A stretch of DNA of 64,000 bases, taken from the NCBI RefSeq assembly GCF_023634805.2, contig NZ_CP106881.1, positions 1,953,501 through 2,017,500 of the forward strand, written 5' to 3'. Source of the stretch: Comamonas endophytica (GTDB taxonomy: Bacteria > Pseudomonadota > Gammaproteobacteria > Burkholderiales > Burkholderiaceae_C). Positions 1 through 8,729 of the stretch are shown here, piece after piece. The position numbers and the translations under genes were made by a program. Positions within the stretch are counted from its first letter, which is position 1, and the number at the start of each line of letters is the position of its first letter. Below the pieces are notes generated by a model. It searched no databases. It saw nothing but the letters and a program-made list of their open reading frames with translations, and was not told the DNA's origin.

Positions 1-214
1 TCGTCAGCGCGCAGGTCTCCAGGAAGGCCTCGCCCGCGGGCGTGAGCCGCACCGGGCTGCTGCCGGGCACGACCAGCGCCGTGCCGCTCCAGGCCTCGAG
101 GGCGCGGATGCGCCGCCCGAAGGCCGGATGCGTCACATGCCGCAGCTCGGCCGCGCGCGTGAAGCTGCGCTCCTGGGCCAGCATCAGGAAGTCTTCCAGC
201 CATTTGATCTGCAT
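1..214 (-). CDS. LysR-family transcriptional regulator, N-terminal part (cut by window edge)
   Basis: Only the first 71 codons are inside the window; the rest lies beyond base 1. The reading begins MQIKWLEDFLMLAQERSFTR and continues with AAELRHVTHPAFGRRIRALE, the winged helix-turn-helix of LysR regulators (helix 2 and recognition helix, then a conserved RIRALE/E-L-G-type stretch and LTPAGEAFLE). The gene follows pyrF on the same strand after 14 bases, so it may be co-transcribed with it. The effector domain is not visible, so the target genes cannot be guessed. Confidence 0.85.
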   Translation of the reverse strand, partial: MQIKWLEDFLMLAQERSFTRAAELRHVTHPAFGRRIRALEAWSGTALVVPGSSPVRLTPAGEAFLETCALT

Positions 215-228
215 GGCCGGGTGTCCGG

Positions 229-1065
229 TCAGCGTTGTGCTTCGAGCGCTGCCTGTTGCAGCGTTTCGCGTGTGGCCAGCGCCTGGGCGCGTGCGGCCTC
301 GGCGAAGTCGACGTCCGAAGACGCGTAGAGAATCGCGCGCGAAGAATTGACGATGATGCTGCCATGCGTGCGCAGCCCGGCCTTCACCGTGGCCACGGCA
401 TCGCCGCCCTGGGCACCCACGCCCGGGATCAGCAGCGGCAGCGTAGGGGCGATCTCGCGCACGCGCTCGATCTCGTGCGGGCGCGTGGCGCCGACCACCA
501 GGCCGAGCTGGCCGTTGAGGTTCCAAGGGCCCTGGGCCAGCGCCGCCACATGCTCGAACACCTTGGGCGTGCCGGGCACGTCCGCCAGCGTGCGCGCCTG
601 CAGGTCGTCGCCGCCGGGGTTGGAGGTGCGGCACAGCAGAAAGGCGCCCTTGCCCTCGTACTTCAGGTAGGGCGCCACCGAGTCGAAGCCCATGAACGGC
701 GACAGGGTGACGGCATCGGCGCCATAGCGCTCGAAGGCCTCCTTGGCGTACTGCTCGGCCGTGGAGCCGATGTCGCCGCGCTTGGCGTCGAGAATCACCG
801 GCACATGGGGCGCGACGGCGCGCATGTGGGCCATCAGCCGTTCGAGCTGGTCCTCGGCGCGGTGGGCGGCGAAGTAGGCGATCTGCGGCTTGAAGGAGTT
901 CACCAGATCGGCGGTGGAGTCGACGATGGCGGCGCAGAAATCGTAGATCTTCGAGGCATCGCCTCGCATCGCGGCAGGAAAGCGCTCGGGTTCGGGATCG
1001 AGACCCACACACAGCATGGATTGGTTTTGCGAGCCGGCGTTGCGCAGCATGTCGAGGAAAGTCAT
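229..1065 (-). CDS. pyrF: Orotidine 5'-phosphate decarboxylase (type 2)
   Basis: Last step of de novo UMP synthesis: decarboxylates orotidine monophosphate to UMP in the cytosol. The 278-residue protein has the active-site signature [10 protein letters not shown] at residues 93-102 (catalytic Asp/Lys/Asp), the N-terminal substrate motif [12 protein letters not shown] near residue 19 and the phosphate-binding loop [12 protein letters not shown] near residue 210. The length and motif match the longer 'type 2' branch, not the ~230-residue E. coli type. It lies 354 bases downstream of pgk; a hairpin terminator and repeats separate them, so it probably has its own promoter. Confidence 0.95.
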   Translation of the reverse strand: MTFLDMLRNAGSQNQSMLCVGLDPEPERFPAAMRGDASKIYDFCAAIVDSTADLVNSFKPQIAYFAAHRAEDQLERLMAHMRAVAPHVPVILDAKRGDIGSTAEQYAKEAFERYGADAVTLSPFMGFDSVAPYLKYEGKGAFLLCRTSNPGGDDLQARTLADVPGTPKVFEHVAALAQGPWNLNGQLGLVVGATRPHEIERVREIAPTLPLLIPGVGAQGGDAVATVKAGLRTHGSIIVNSSRAILYASSDVDFAEAARAQALATRETLQQAALEAQR

Positions 1066-1108
1066 GGGGCGCGATTTTAAGGCACGGGGTCAGGGGAAGG
1101 GCCCATGC

Positions 1109-1134
1109 AAAAAGCCCGTGCGGGGACGGGCTTG
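1109..1134 (-). terminator. Rho-independent terminator downstream of pgk
   Basis: Read on the minus strand this is AAGCCCGT, loop CCCCGC, ACGGGCTT followed by TTT: an 8-bp perfect stem with a short T tail. It lies beyond pgk and the repeat cluster and just upstream of pyrF. Confidence 0.7.
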
Positions 1135-1165
1135 ATGGAAGAGCAAGCACAGGCTACGACCCGAA

Positions 1166-1394
1166 ACCGTTCGCCCTAGGCGGGCCCCCCCGAGGCCGTC
1201 GAAGGGTGAAGGGCCTGTACGCAAGAACCAGCGGGGCCTTCTCGCAGGGCACAGAAAAACTTGTGGGCAGGCCGTCCACCCTTCGACAAGCTCAGGGGGG
1301 CCCGCCTAGGGCGAACGGTTACTACGCAGGGCGAGCGGTCAAACTTCCGTTCGTCCTGAGCCTGCCTGGCCGGCCGCGTCGAAGGATGACGGAC
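1166..1394. repeat. Palindromic extragenic repeat cluster (three copies, all with insertions)
   Basis: The 354-base gap between pgk and pyrF holds three relatives of the repeat CGTTCGTCCTGAGC-CTGTCGAAGG found throughout the window: about 1168-1205 (forward), 1271-1320 (reverse) and 1351-1393 (forward). All three are interrupted by GC-rich inserts of roughly 13-16 bases (for example CTAGGCGGGCCCC in the first two). The first two copies are inverted relative to each other and could fold into a long hairpin. Confidence 0.8.
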
Positions 1395-1419
1395 CGCTGC
1401 TCTGGAAACCGGCGCGCAA

Positions 1420-2613
1420 TCAGCCGTTCGCGCGCTTTTCCAGAATCTCGAACGCCGGAAGCTTCTTCCCCTCCAGCACTTCCAGGAACGCGCCGCCACC
1501 GGTCGAGATATACCCCACCTGGTCTTCGATCCCGTACTTGGCGATCGCCGCCAGCGTGTCGCCGCCGCCGGCGATGCTGAAGGCCGGGGATTGCGCAATC
1601 GCCTGGGCCAGCGTGCGCGTGCCGTTCTCGAAGGCCGCGAACTCGAACACACCGACCGGGCCGTTCCAGACGATGGTACCGGCGGCCTTGAGCTGCCCGG
1701 CCAGGCGGGCCGCGGTCTCGGGGCCGATGTCGAGGATCAGGTCGTCATCGGCCACGTCGGTGGCGGCCTTGATGGTCGCGGGCGCGTCGGCGGCAAAGGT
1801 CTTGGCCACGACGACATCGGTCGGGATCGGCACCTGCGCGCCGCGCGCGGCCATGGCGTCGATCACCGCCCTGGCCTGGGGCACGAGGTCGGGTTCGGCC
1901 AGCGACTTGCCGATCTTCAGACCCGCGGCCAGCATGAAGGTGTTGGCGATGCCGCCGCCGACGATCAATTGGTCCACCTTGTGCGACAACGCTTCGAGGA
2001 TCGTCAGCTTGGTCGAGACCTTGGAGCCGGCCACGATGGCCACCAGCGGCTGCGCGGGCGCGGCCAGGGCTTTTTGCAGCGCGTCGATCTCTGCCGACAG
2101 CAGCGGGCCGGCGCAGGCCACGGGCGCGTACTGGGCGATGCCGTAGGTCGTGCCCTCGGCGCGGTGCGCCGTGCCGAACGCATCGTTGACGAAGATGTCG
2201 CACAGCGCAGCGAGCTTGCGCGCCAGCGCTTCCTGGTTCTTCTTCTCGCCGACGTTGACGCGGCAGTTCTCCAGCAGCACGACCTGGCCGGGCGCGACCT
2301 GCACGCCATCGACCCAGTCGGCCACCACCGGCACGTCGCGGCCCAGCAGCTCCGACAGGCGCTTGGCCACCGGTGCCAGCGAGTCGCCGGGCTGGAACTG
2401 GCCTTCGGTCGGGCGGCCCAGGTGGCTGGTGACCATGACGGCCGCGCCGGCCTCGAGCGCCATTTCGATGCAGGGCACCGAGGCGCGCACGCGCGTGTCT
2501 TCGGTGATGTCACCCGCGTCGTTGAGCGGGACGTTCAGGTCGGCACGGATGAAGACGCGTTGGCCCTGGGCTTTGCCCTGGTCGCACAGGTCGGAGAAGC
2601 GGAGAATGTTCAT
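1420..2613 (-). CDS. pgk: Phosphoglycerate kinase
   Basis: Glycolytic and gluconeogenic enzyme interconverting 1,3-bisphosphoglycerate + ADP and 3-phosphoglycerate + ATP. The 397-residue length is typical. Visible landmarks are the N-terminal [10 protein letters not shown] substrate motif (about 23-32), SHLGRPTEG (about 62-70), NDAFGTAHR (about 142), and the C-terminal nucleotide-site stretch [13 protein letters not shown] followed by STGGGAFLE. The gene stands alone between repeat-containing gaps. A TACAAT -10-like hexamer on the minus strand at 2661-2666 would give a leader of roughly 40 bases. Confidence 0.97.
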   Translation of the reverse strand: MNILRFSDLCDQGKAQGQRVFIRADLNVPLNDAGDITEDTRVRASVPCIEMALEAGAAVMVTSHLGRPTEGQFQPGDSLAPVAKRLSELLGRDVPVVADWVDGVQVAPGQVVLLENCRVNVGEKKNQEALARKLAALCDIFVNDAFGTAHRAEGTTYGIAQYAPVACAGPLLSAEIDALQKALAAPAQPLVAIVAGSKVSTKLTILEALSHKVDQLIVGGGIANTFMLAAGLKIGKSLAEPDLVPQARAVIDAMAARGAQVPIPTDVVVAKTFAADAPATIKAATDVADDDLILDIGPETAARLAGQLKAAGTIVWNGPVGVFEFAAFENGTRTLAQAIAQSPAFSIAGGGDTLAAIAKYGIEDQVGYISTGGGAFLEVLEGKKLPAFEILEKRANG

Positions 2614-2693
2614 GGGAGCGGGTGGCCTTGGGGGGCGAGTGGGATTGAAAGAGCGCCGCTATTGTAGGGCGCGCGATTGCTGTCGATTTGGCC

Positions 2694-2815
2694 CGTCATC
2701 CTTCGACAGGCTCAGGACGAACGGTGAGTAACCGCTGCGCTTTCTGCCTGCTATCTGCTTGCTGCCTGCTAGCTCTCTCACACCGTTCGCCCTGAGCTTG
2801 TCGAAGGGCGCTTCG
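2694..2815. repeat. Palindromic extragenic repeat pair
   Basis: Two copies of the window-wide repeat in opposite orientation, at about 2694-2727 (ATCCTTCGACAGGCTCAGG then ACGAACGG) and 2781-2815 (CCGTTCGCCCTGAGC then TTGTCGAAGGGCG). They lie in the gap between azlD and pgk. The stretch between them has a short CTGCTATCTGCTTGCTGCCT tract, a small direct repeat of CTGC(T). Confidence 0.8.
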
Positions 2816-2858
2816 AGGCGCAATTCAGGTTCTTCATGGTGTTACGGCCTACAGCGTC

Positions 2859-3194
2859 CTACCAGCCAAGGCCAATATGCAACGGCAAATAAACCGCCAT
2901 CCCCACGACGATCGTCCCCAGGATCCCCCGCCGCCAGAAGTAATAGGCCGTGGCGCAGACGAAAGCCGGCAGCCGCGCATCCAGCCAGGTGCCGATCAGC
3001 GCCCCCTGGGTGATGACCAGCTCCGGCGCGATCACCGCCGCCAGCGCCGCCAGCGGCGCGTATTTGAGGCCGCGCTTGAGCCAGTGCGGCATCGGCACCT
3101 CGCGCTCGGGAAACATGAAGAAGGCGCGGGTGATCAGCGTGATCGCGCCCAGGCCCAGGCAGTTCAGGGCAAACAGCCACCAGGAATCCATCAT
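2859..3194 (-). CDS. azlD: AzlD-family branched-chain amino acid exporter small subunit
   Basis: A 111-residue membrane protein with about three to four hydrophobic segments (WWLFALNCLGLGAITLITRA near the start; AALAAVIAPELVI; the C-terminal ILGTIVVGMAVYLPLHIGLG). In the AzlCD family the small subunit pairs with AzlC to export branched-chain amino acids. The start ATG lies in the sequence ATGATG and overlaps the azlC stop (ATGA arrangement), so the two are translationally coupled. A second in-frame ATG follows immediately. It is the last gene of the def-fmt cluster. Confidence 0.85.
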   Translation of the reverse strand: MMDSWWLFALNCLGLGAITLITRAFFMFPEREVPMPHWLKRGLKYAPLAALAAVIAPELVITQGALIGTWLDARLPAFVCATAYYFWRRGILGTIVVGMAVYLPLHIGLGW

Positions 3195-4036
3195 GGGCGT
3201 TGCTCCTCTTCCAGCGGCAGCACCGGGTTCCGTTCGCCGCGCGCCGGATCGGGCGCGCGCAGCGTGGCCGGGCCCGCGCGCCACTCGCGCAGCCGGCGCT
3301 CGGTGTTCTCCAGCATCAGGCCCACGGCCACGGCGGCCGCGATCGCCGCCAGGATATTGAGCTTGAGCGGCAGCGCGAACGCCGCCACCGCCACGGCAGC
3401 GGCCACGCCGGTGGCGGCCCAGGTGGTGCGGTCGTTGAGCATGGAATACAGCACGCCCAGCAGCGCCAGCACGCCAGCGAAGCCCAGGCCCCACGACAGC
3501 GGCACCTGGTCGGCAAGGAAGATGCCGGCCACCGAGAACGCCTGCCAGACGCCCCAGTTGGTCGCGGCCGCGCCCCAGAAATAGGGCACCTGCTCGGGGT
3601 TGCGCTCGCCGCCCGTGTAGCGCTTGAAGAACGCGACGAAGATCACGTCGCCGCTGAAATAGCTGATGGCCAGCCGGTGGCGGCGCGGGAGATGGGCGAA
3701 ATACTGGCGCCACATGCTGCTCAGGATCACGAAGCGCAGGTTCACGCAGAAGGCCGTGAACCAGATCACCCACAGCGGCGCGCCGGCGATCATCAGCGGC
3801 AGCACCGCCAGCTGGGCGCTGCCGGCGTAGACCACGAAGGACATGAACAGCGCCATGGACACGGACATGCCGCTCTTGACCATGGCCACGCCCGTGACCA
3901 GCGCCCAGGCGGCAATGCCCAGCGAGACGCCGCTCAGGTCGCGCATGCCCAGGCGGAAGGCCGGCTCGCGCGCCATGCCCAGCGCGCGATGCGCCAGGGC
4001 GCCCACCCGGGTGGGCGTTTGTGCGGGCTGGTTCAT
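3191..4036 (-). CDS. azlC: AzlC-family branched-chain amino acid exporter large subunit
   Basis: A 281-residue inner-membrane permease. Landmarks are [20 protein letters not shown] near residue 27, the AzlC signature region [20 protein letters not shown] (about 65-85), [14 protein letters not shown] and [17 protein letters not shown], with about six hydrophobic stretches. Together with AzlD it should form a proton-driven exporter of branched-chain amino acids. The ATG overlaps the fmt stop codon by the ATGA arrangement, and the stop overlaps the azlD start. The soluble C-terminal tail (EEEQRP end) is charged. Confidence 0.88.
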   Translation of the reverse strand: MNQPAQTPTRVGALAHRALGMAREPAFRLGMRDLSGVSLGIAAWALVTGVAMVKSGMSVSMALFMSFVVYAGSAQLAVLPLMIAGAPLWVIWFTAFCVNLRFVILSSMWRQYFAHLPRRHRLAISYFSGDVIFVAFFKRYTGGERNPEQVPYFWGAAATNWGVWQAFSVAGIFLADQVPLSWGLGFAGVLALLGVLYSMLNDRTTWAATGVAAAVAVAAFALPLKLNILAAIAAAVAVGLMLENTERRLREWRAGPATLRAPDPARGERNPVLPLEEEQRP

Positions 4037-4995
4037 GGCGCGGCTTCGAGCTGCGCGCCGGCGGGCAGCGCAAAGCCACGCAGGAAATCGGCGGCCGCCA
4101 GGCGCTTGCCGCCCGCGCGCTGCAGCTGGCTGAAGCGCATGACACCCTCGCCGCAGGCAACGACCACGCCCTCGGCGTCGGCCGCGAGCACGGTGCCGGG
4201 CGCGGCGTCGCCCACGCGCGGTTCGGGCCGGCCTTCCCAGAACTTGATGGTCTCGCCCTGCCACTGGCTGGCGGCGCCGGGGAAGGGCGTGAAGGCGCGC
4301 ACCCGCCGGTCGATGGCCGCAGCCGTCTGACGCCAGTCGATCCAGCTCTCGGCCTTCTCGATCTTGTGCGCGTAGGTCACGCCCGCGGCGGGCTGGGGCA
4401 TGCGCGGCAGACCGCCGCAGGCGCTCATCTCCAGGGCCTCGACGATCAACCGGCCGCCCAGCGTGGCCAGTTCGTCGTGCAGGCTGGCCGTGGTGTCGGT
4501 GGCGGCAATCGGCAGGCGCTCGACCAGGCACATGTCGCCGGTGTCGAGCCCGGCATCCATCTGCATGATGGTAACGCCGGTCTCGCTGTCGCCGGCCTCG
4601 ATCGCGCGGTGGATGGGCGCGGCGCCGCGCCAGCGCGGCAGCAGGCTGGCGTGGATGTTCAGGCAGCCGCGCGCCGGCGCGTCGAGCACCCATTGCGGCA
4701 GGATCAGGCCATAGGCCGCCACGACCATGACATCGGCCTGCGCGGCGGCGATCGCGGCCTGCGCCTCGGCCGCGTCTTCGGGGTACTTGCCGTCGAGCCG
4801 CAGGCTGCGCGGCTGGCTCACCGCGATGCCGTGCGCCAGCGCGCACTGCTTGACGGGCGAGGCCTGCAGCTTCATGCCGCGGCCCGCGGGGCGGTCGGGC
4901 TGGGTCAGCACCAGGGGCACGCGAAAGCCCGCGTCGAGCAGACGCTGCAGGGCCACGCTGGCGAATTCCGGCGTACCGGCAAAGATGACATTCAT
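4033..4995 (-). CDS. fmt: Methionyl-tRNA formyltransferase
   Basis: Formylates initiator Met-tRNA using 10-formyl-tetrahydrofolate before translation starts. The 320-residue length is normal. The catalytic set is visible: [14 protein letters not shown] gives Asn113 and His115, and [10 protein letters not shown] gives Asp151. The N-terminal fold begins [12 protein letters not shown], and the C-terminal OB-fold-like domain starts around residue 205. It sits 28 bases after the lipoprotein gene, which overlaps def; def and fmt act at opposite ends of the same formyl-methionine cycle, which explains the clustering. Confidence 0.97.
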   Translation of the reverse strand: MNVIFAGTPEFASVALQRLLDAGFRVPLVLTQPDRPAGRGMKLQASPVKQCALAHGIAVSQPRSLRLDGKYPEDAAEAQAAIAAAQADVMVVAAYGLILPQWVLDAPARGCLNIHASLLPRWRGAAPIHRAIEAGDSETGVTIMQMDAGLDTGDMCLVERLPIAATDTTASLHDELATLGGRLIVEALEMSACGGLPRMPQPAAGVTYAHKIEKAESWIDWRQTAAAIDRRVRAFTPFPGAASQWQGETIKFWEGRPEPRVGDAAPGTVLAADAEGVVVACGEGVMRFSQLQRAGGKRLAAADFLRGFALPAGAQLEAAP

Positions 4996-5023
4996 GCAAT
5001 CACAGGGAAAAGGGCGCCGCGGC

Positions 5024-5533
5024 TCAATCGAAAGGGTCGCGGTCGTTGAATACTTCGTCGGTGAACATCACGCGGCGCACCACGCCCGCGGGGTCGATGT
5101 GCACATGGGCCTGGCGCGAGGCCCCATTTTCCCGCAAACGGTAGGTCCAGATGTCGCCTTTGAAGCTGGCCACCCCCTCGACCAGCGCGGGCGGGCCGAA
5201 CTGCTGCAGCACCGTCTCGCGCGTGTCCACCGCATTGCGCAGCCGGTGGAACTGCTCCACGGTCAGCACCTGCTCCACGCGCGCGAGGCGCTGCTGGCCA
5301 TCGAAATCCAGGTGGTGGACGAACTGGCCCGCGGGCTGGCCGCTGTAGAGCAGGCGCTCGCCGCCGCCGGGCAGCGCATAGGACAGGGTGGGCCGGCCCA
5401 TGTCCTGCAGCACCTCGGCGCGCGGGGCGCCGATCTTCTGCCATTCGGCAACGGCACAGCCGGTCAGCCCCAGGGCCAGCATGCCGCAGAACGCCCAGCG
5501 CGCCGACAGGGCCAGCACCGGGCGCAGCGTCAT
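5024..5533 (-). CDS. Putative lipoprotein between def and fmt
   Basis: A 169-residue protein with a signal peptide ending in the lipobox LTGC (Cys26), so probably an outer-membrane-directed lipoprotein. The mature part is soluble, with a repeated GxP-like pattern ([20 protein letters not shown] at about 46-65 and [10 protein letters not shown] near 113) resembling the two-helix/three-strand SmpA/OmlA (BamE-like) fold; this assignment is weak. The ATG overlaps the def stop in the ATGA arrangement, so it is translated with def. No enzymatic motif is visible. Confidence 0.8.
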   Translation of the reverse strand: MTLRPVLALSARWAFCGMLALGLTGCAVAEWQKIGAPRAEVLQDMGRPTLSYALPGGGERLLYSGQPAGQFVHHLDFDGQQRLARVEQVLTVEQFHRLRNAVDTRETVLQQFGPPALVEGVASFKGDIWTYRLRENGASRQAHVHIDPAGVVRRVMFTDEVFNDRDPFD

Positions 5534-6039
5534 TGACGGTCCTGCTTCTGCTGCTTGAGCAGCTTGGTCTTGATGCGGTTGCGCTTGAGCGGCGACAGGT
5601 ATTCGACGAACACCTTGCCCATCAGATGGTCCATCTCGTGCTGGATGCAGATGGCCAGCAGGCCCTCGGCCTCGATCTCGCGCATCTGGCCCTTGTCGTC
5701 GAGCGCGCGCACCTTGACGGAGGTCGAGCGCTCGACGCCGTCATAGATGCCCGGCACCGACAGGCAGCCTTCGTCGCCGGTCTGCTTCTCGTCGCTGGCC
5801 CAGACGATCTCGGGATTGATCAGCGCCATCGGCTGGTCGCGATCCTCCGAGACGTCGATGACCACCACGCGCTCGTGCACGTCGATCTGCGTGGCCGCCA
5901 GGCCGATGCCCTGGGCGTCATACATGGTTGCGAGCATGTCGGCCACCAGGGCCTGGATGCGCTCATCCACCACGGTGACCGGCTGGGCCACCTTGTGCAG
6001 GCGTGGATCGGGGTAGCAGAGGATGGGAAGAATTGCCAT
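5530..6039 (-). CDS. def: Peptide deformylase
   Basis: Removes the N-formyl group from nascent proteins; a metalloenzyme in the cytosol. All three family motifs are present in the 169-residue protein: GIGLAATQ (44-51), EGCLS (90-94, metal ligand Cys92) and QHEMDHL (133-139, metal ligands His134 and His138 with catalytic Glu135). It is the first gene of the minus-strand def - lipoprotein - fmt - azlC - azlD set and is divergent from the LysM gene across a 156-base gap that should hold both promoters. Confidence 0.97.
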   Translation of the reverse strand: MAILPILCYPDPRLHKVAQPVTVVDERIQALVADMLATMYDAQGIGLAATQIDVHERVVVIDVSEDRDQPMALINPEIVWASDEKQTGDEGCLSVPGIYDGVERSTSVKVRALDDKGQMREIEAEGLLAICIQHEMDHLMGKVFVEYLSPLKRNRIKTKLLKQQKQDRQ

Positions 6040-6195
6040 GGCAGCCCAAAAAATGATTCGCTATTTTCGCCACTTTTGCGTTCATTCGCTGGGCGGCGCT
6101 CCAATAATCATTGCCTGATCAAGGCCTTGCGCCGAGAATCCTTGATGCTTTGTTACGTGTTGCCATGCTGCGGCCAGACCAGAAGAGGGAGCGAG

Positions 6196-7395
6196 ATGAC
6201 GGCATTTTCCAATGCGCGGAGCTGGAGCGCCGGGGCCCTGCTGCTGGCGGCCCTGCCCGTGCTGCACGCCCAGAACTACCCGGTGACGCCGGTGCAGCGC
6301 GCCACCGCCCAGCAGGTGGCGCAGCAGGGCGTGCCGCTCGGCGAACTGTCTCCCACCGCGCCGGACGAGTACATGGTGCGCCGCGGCGACACGCTCTGGG
6401 GCATTTCCGGCATGTTCCTGCGCCGGCCGTGGCGCTGGCCCGAGCTCTGGGGCATGAACCTCGCATCGATCGCCAACCCGCATCTGATCTACCCGGGCCA
6501 GGTGCTCTACCTCGACAAGAGCAATGGCTACGCCCGGCTGCGCATGGGAGCCAGGGATGGGTCCCAGGGCCTGCCCACGGTGCGCCTGTCGCCGCGCGTG
6601 CGCAGCGAGAGCCTGGCCAACATGGCCCTGCCGACGCTGCCCGCGCACCTGATCGAACCCTTCCTGGTGCAGCCGCTGGTGGTCGATGCGCAGCGGCTGG
6701 CGCAGGCGCCGCGCATCATCGCCACGACTGACGAGCGCGTGATCATGGCCAGCGGCGACCGCGCCTATGTGCGCGGCAGCACCGGCCTGGTGCCGCAGCC
6801 CGATTCGCCCGCAACGCGCGCCTGGCGCGTCTTCCGCGATGTGCGCGAGCTCAAGGATCCGGACAACGGCGAGATCCTCGGCTACGAGGCGCAGTACATG
6901 GGCCAGGCCGAACTGGTCGAGGGCGAGACCCTGGTCAGCGTGCAGGACGCCAAGGGCGAGGTCCGCGAGACCCAGGTGCCGGCGACCATCGACATCACCG
7001 ATGCCAGGAGCGAGATCTATGCCGGCGACCGGCTGTTGCCGGCGCCCGCGCGCAGCTTTTCCAACTATGTGCCGCATGCGCCCGCCGGCGAGGTCGATGC
7101 GCGCGTGGTCTCCCTCTATGGCGACACCGCCATCCGCTTCGCGGCGCAGAACCAGGTCATCGCCATCAACCGTGGCACGCGCGATGCAATGGCCCCAGGC
7201 CAGGTGCTGCAGATCGTGACCCAGGGCGATGTGATCCAGGACAAGACCGATGCCGAGCGCCCGCAGGTGCAGCTGCCGCGCGAGCACAATGGCCTGGCGA
7301 TGGTGTTCCGCAGCTTCGACCGCGTGTCCTACGCGCTGATCCTCGAGGTGCGCCGTCCCGTCGTGGTCGGCGACCATCTGGTGACGCCGCACTGA
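6196..7395 (+). CDS. LysM peptidoglycan-binding domain protein
   Basis: A 399-residue secreted protein. A signal peptide covers about residues 1-25 (SAGALLLAALPVLHA, likely cleavage after HA). One LysM domain follows at about 59-106, beginning YMVRRGDTLWGISGMFL and ending HLIYPGQVLYL. The remaining ~290 residues have no motif I recognise but look like an all-beta periplasmic domain. The chosen ATG is preceded by GGGAGCGAG; an upstream in-frame ATG at 6144 lacks a good ribosome site. It ends 10 bases before dprA, so the two probably form one transcript. Confidence 0.9.
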   Translation: MTAFSNARSWSAGALLLAALPVLHAQNYPVTPVQRATAQQVAQQGVPLGELSPTAPDEYMVRRGDTLWGISGMFLRRPWRWPELWGMNLASIANPHLIYPGQVLYLDKSNGYARLRMGARDGSQGLPTVRLSPRVRSESLANMALPTLPAHLIEPFLVQPLVVDAQRLAQAPRIIATTDERVIMASGDRAYVRGSTGLVPQPDSPATRAWRVFRDVRELKDPDNGEILGYEAQYMGQAELVEGETLVSVQDAKGEVRETQVPATIDITDARSEIYAGDRLLPAPARSFSNYVPHAPAGEVDARVVSLYGDTAIRFAAQNQVIAINRGTRDAMAPGQVLQIVTQGDVIQDKTDAERPQVQLPREHNGLAMVFRSFDRVSYALILEVRRPVVVGDHLVTPH

Positions 7396-7405
7396 TCGGC
7401 CATCC

Positions 7406-8581
7406 ATGCAAGCGCAGGGCCTGGACCGGGACGAGCTGTCGGCCTGGCTCAGGCTGACGCTGGCGCCGGGCATCGGCCGCGCGCTGGCACGCCGCCTGCT
7501 CAGGCATTGCGGCAGCTCGGTGCAGGCGCTGTTCGAGCAATCTCCTGCGGACCTGGGCGCGCTGCTGAACCCCGCGCAACGCGCGGCATTGCTGGCCGTA
7601 TCGCCCGCGCAGCGCGCCGCCATCGACACCTGCTGGCAATGGCTGCAGGCGCCGCCGCCCGGGCTGGCGCATGCGGTCGTCGCCATGGGCGATCCACGCT
7701 ATCCCGCCAGCCTGCTGGCCACCGAGGACCCGCCGCTGCTGCTGTATGTGGCCGGCCCGGCTTCGGCCTTTGCGCCGGGCCAGGCGCTGTTTCCGCAGCA
7801 GCGTGCGCTGGCCATGGTCGGCAGCCGCCACCCCAGCGCGCAGGGCCTGCTCGACGCCGAGCGCCTGGCGCACGAGCTGGGCGCGGCCGGACTGTGCATC
7901 GTCTCGGGCATGGCGCTGGGCATCGATGGCGCGGCGCACGCCGGAGCGCTGCGCGCCGCCCGCGCGCCCGATGCGGGCCCGGCCACCATTGCTGTCTGGG
8001 GTACTGGGCTGGACCAGCCCTATCCGCGCCGGCATGCCGCGCTGGCCCAGCGCATCGTGCGCGCCGGGCTGCTGGTCAGCGAATACCCGCTGGGCACGCC
8101 GCCCCTGGCCGCGCATTTCCCGCAGCGCAACCGCATCATCGCCGGGCTCGCGCAGGGCACGCTGGTCGTGGAGGCGGCGCTGGCCTCGGGCTCGCTGATC
8201 ACCGCGCGGCTGGCCGCGGAGCAGGGGCGCGAGGTGTTCGCCATTCCCGGCTCGATCCACGCGCCGCAGTCGCAGGGCTGCCACGCGCTGCTGCGCCAGG
8301 GCGCCAAGCTGGTCGAGACGGCGCAGGACGTGCTGGAGGAATTGCAGGGCCTGGCACCGCAGCGCCCGGCTCCGGCCAAGGCGCCTGCAGGTCCGCCGGA
8401 AACGGCCGCCGAACGGACGCTGCTGGCGGCGCTGGGGTATGACCCGCTGGGGCTCGACGAACTGGTGGCGCGCACCGGCTGGAGCGCGGCGCAGCTGCAG
8501 GCGGCGCTGCTGGAGCTGGAGCTCGCGGGGCGGGTGGCAAGGCTGGCGGGGGGCGTGTTCCAAAGGATGGAGCGGGGGTGA
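7406..8581 (+). CDS. dprA: DNA-processing protein DprA (Smf)
   Basis: Loads RecA onto incoming single-stranded DNA during natural transformation. The 391-residue protein has the SAM-like N-terminus (about 10-80), then the Rossmann-like DprA domain with AMVGSRHPSAQG, VSGMALGIDGAAHAGAL, GTGLDQPYPRRH, SEYPLGTPP, PQRNRIIAGL and VVEAALASGSLITARLAAEQ, and a C-terminal winged-helix domain (about 332-391). All core motifs are intact, so the gene looks functional; with the type IV pilins further along, the organism may be transformable (inference). Confidence 0.96.
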   Translation: MQAQGLDRDELSAWLRLTLAPGIGRALARRLLRHCGSSVQALFEQSPADLGALLNPAQRAALLAVSPAQRAAIDTCWQWLQAPPPGLAHAVVAMGDPRYPASLLATEDPPLLLYVAGPASAFAPGQALFPQQRALAMVGSRHPSAQGLLDAERLAHELGAAGLCIVSGMALGIDGAAHAGALRAARAPDAGPATIAVWGTGLDQPYPRRHAALAQRIVRAGLLVSEYPLGTPPLAAHFPQRNRIIAGLAQGTLVVEAALASGSLITARLAAEQGREVFAIPGSIHAPQSQGCHALLRQGAKLVETAQDVLEELQGLAPQRPAPAKAPAGPPETAAERTLLAALGYDPLGLDELVARTGWSAAQLQAALLELELAGRVARLAGGVFQRMERG

Positions 8582-8585
8582 TTCT

Positions 8586-8673
8586 GTAGGGCAGGCCGTT
8601 CATCCTTCGACAAGCTCAGGACGAACGGTCTAAAACCGTTCGTGGTGAGCCTGTCGAACCATGAACAGCCTGC
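8586..8673. repeat. Palindromic extragenic repeat, large inverted pair
   Basis: Between the convergent ends of dprA and the DUF1631 gene. Two copies face each other around CTAAA, giving an imperfect palindrome with arms of about 39 bases: the left arm starts GCAGGCCGTTCATCCTTCG and the right arm ends CGAACCATGAACAGCCTGC. It could fold as a large hairpin in either transcript and may serve as a bidirectional terminator. Confidence 0.85.
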
Positions 8674-8729
8674 GCTCAAGATTTGGCCGTAGATCCTTCG
8701 ATGCGCCGCCCATAGCCCGTAGGTGCTCT

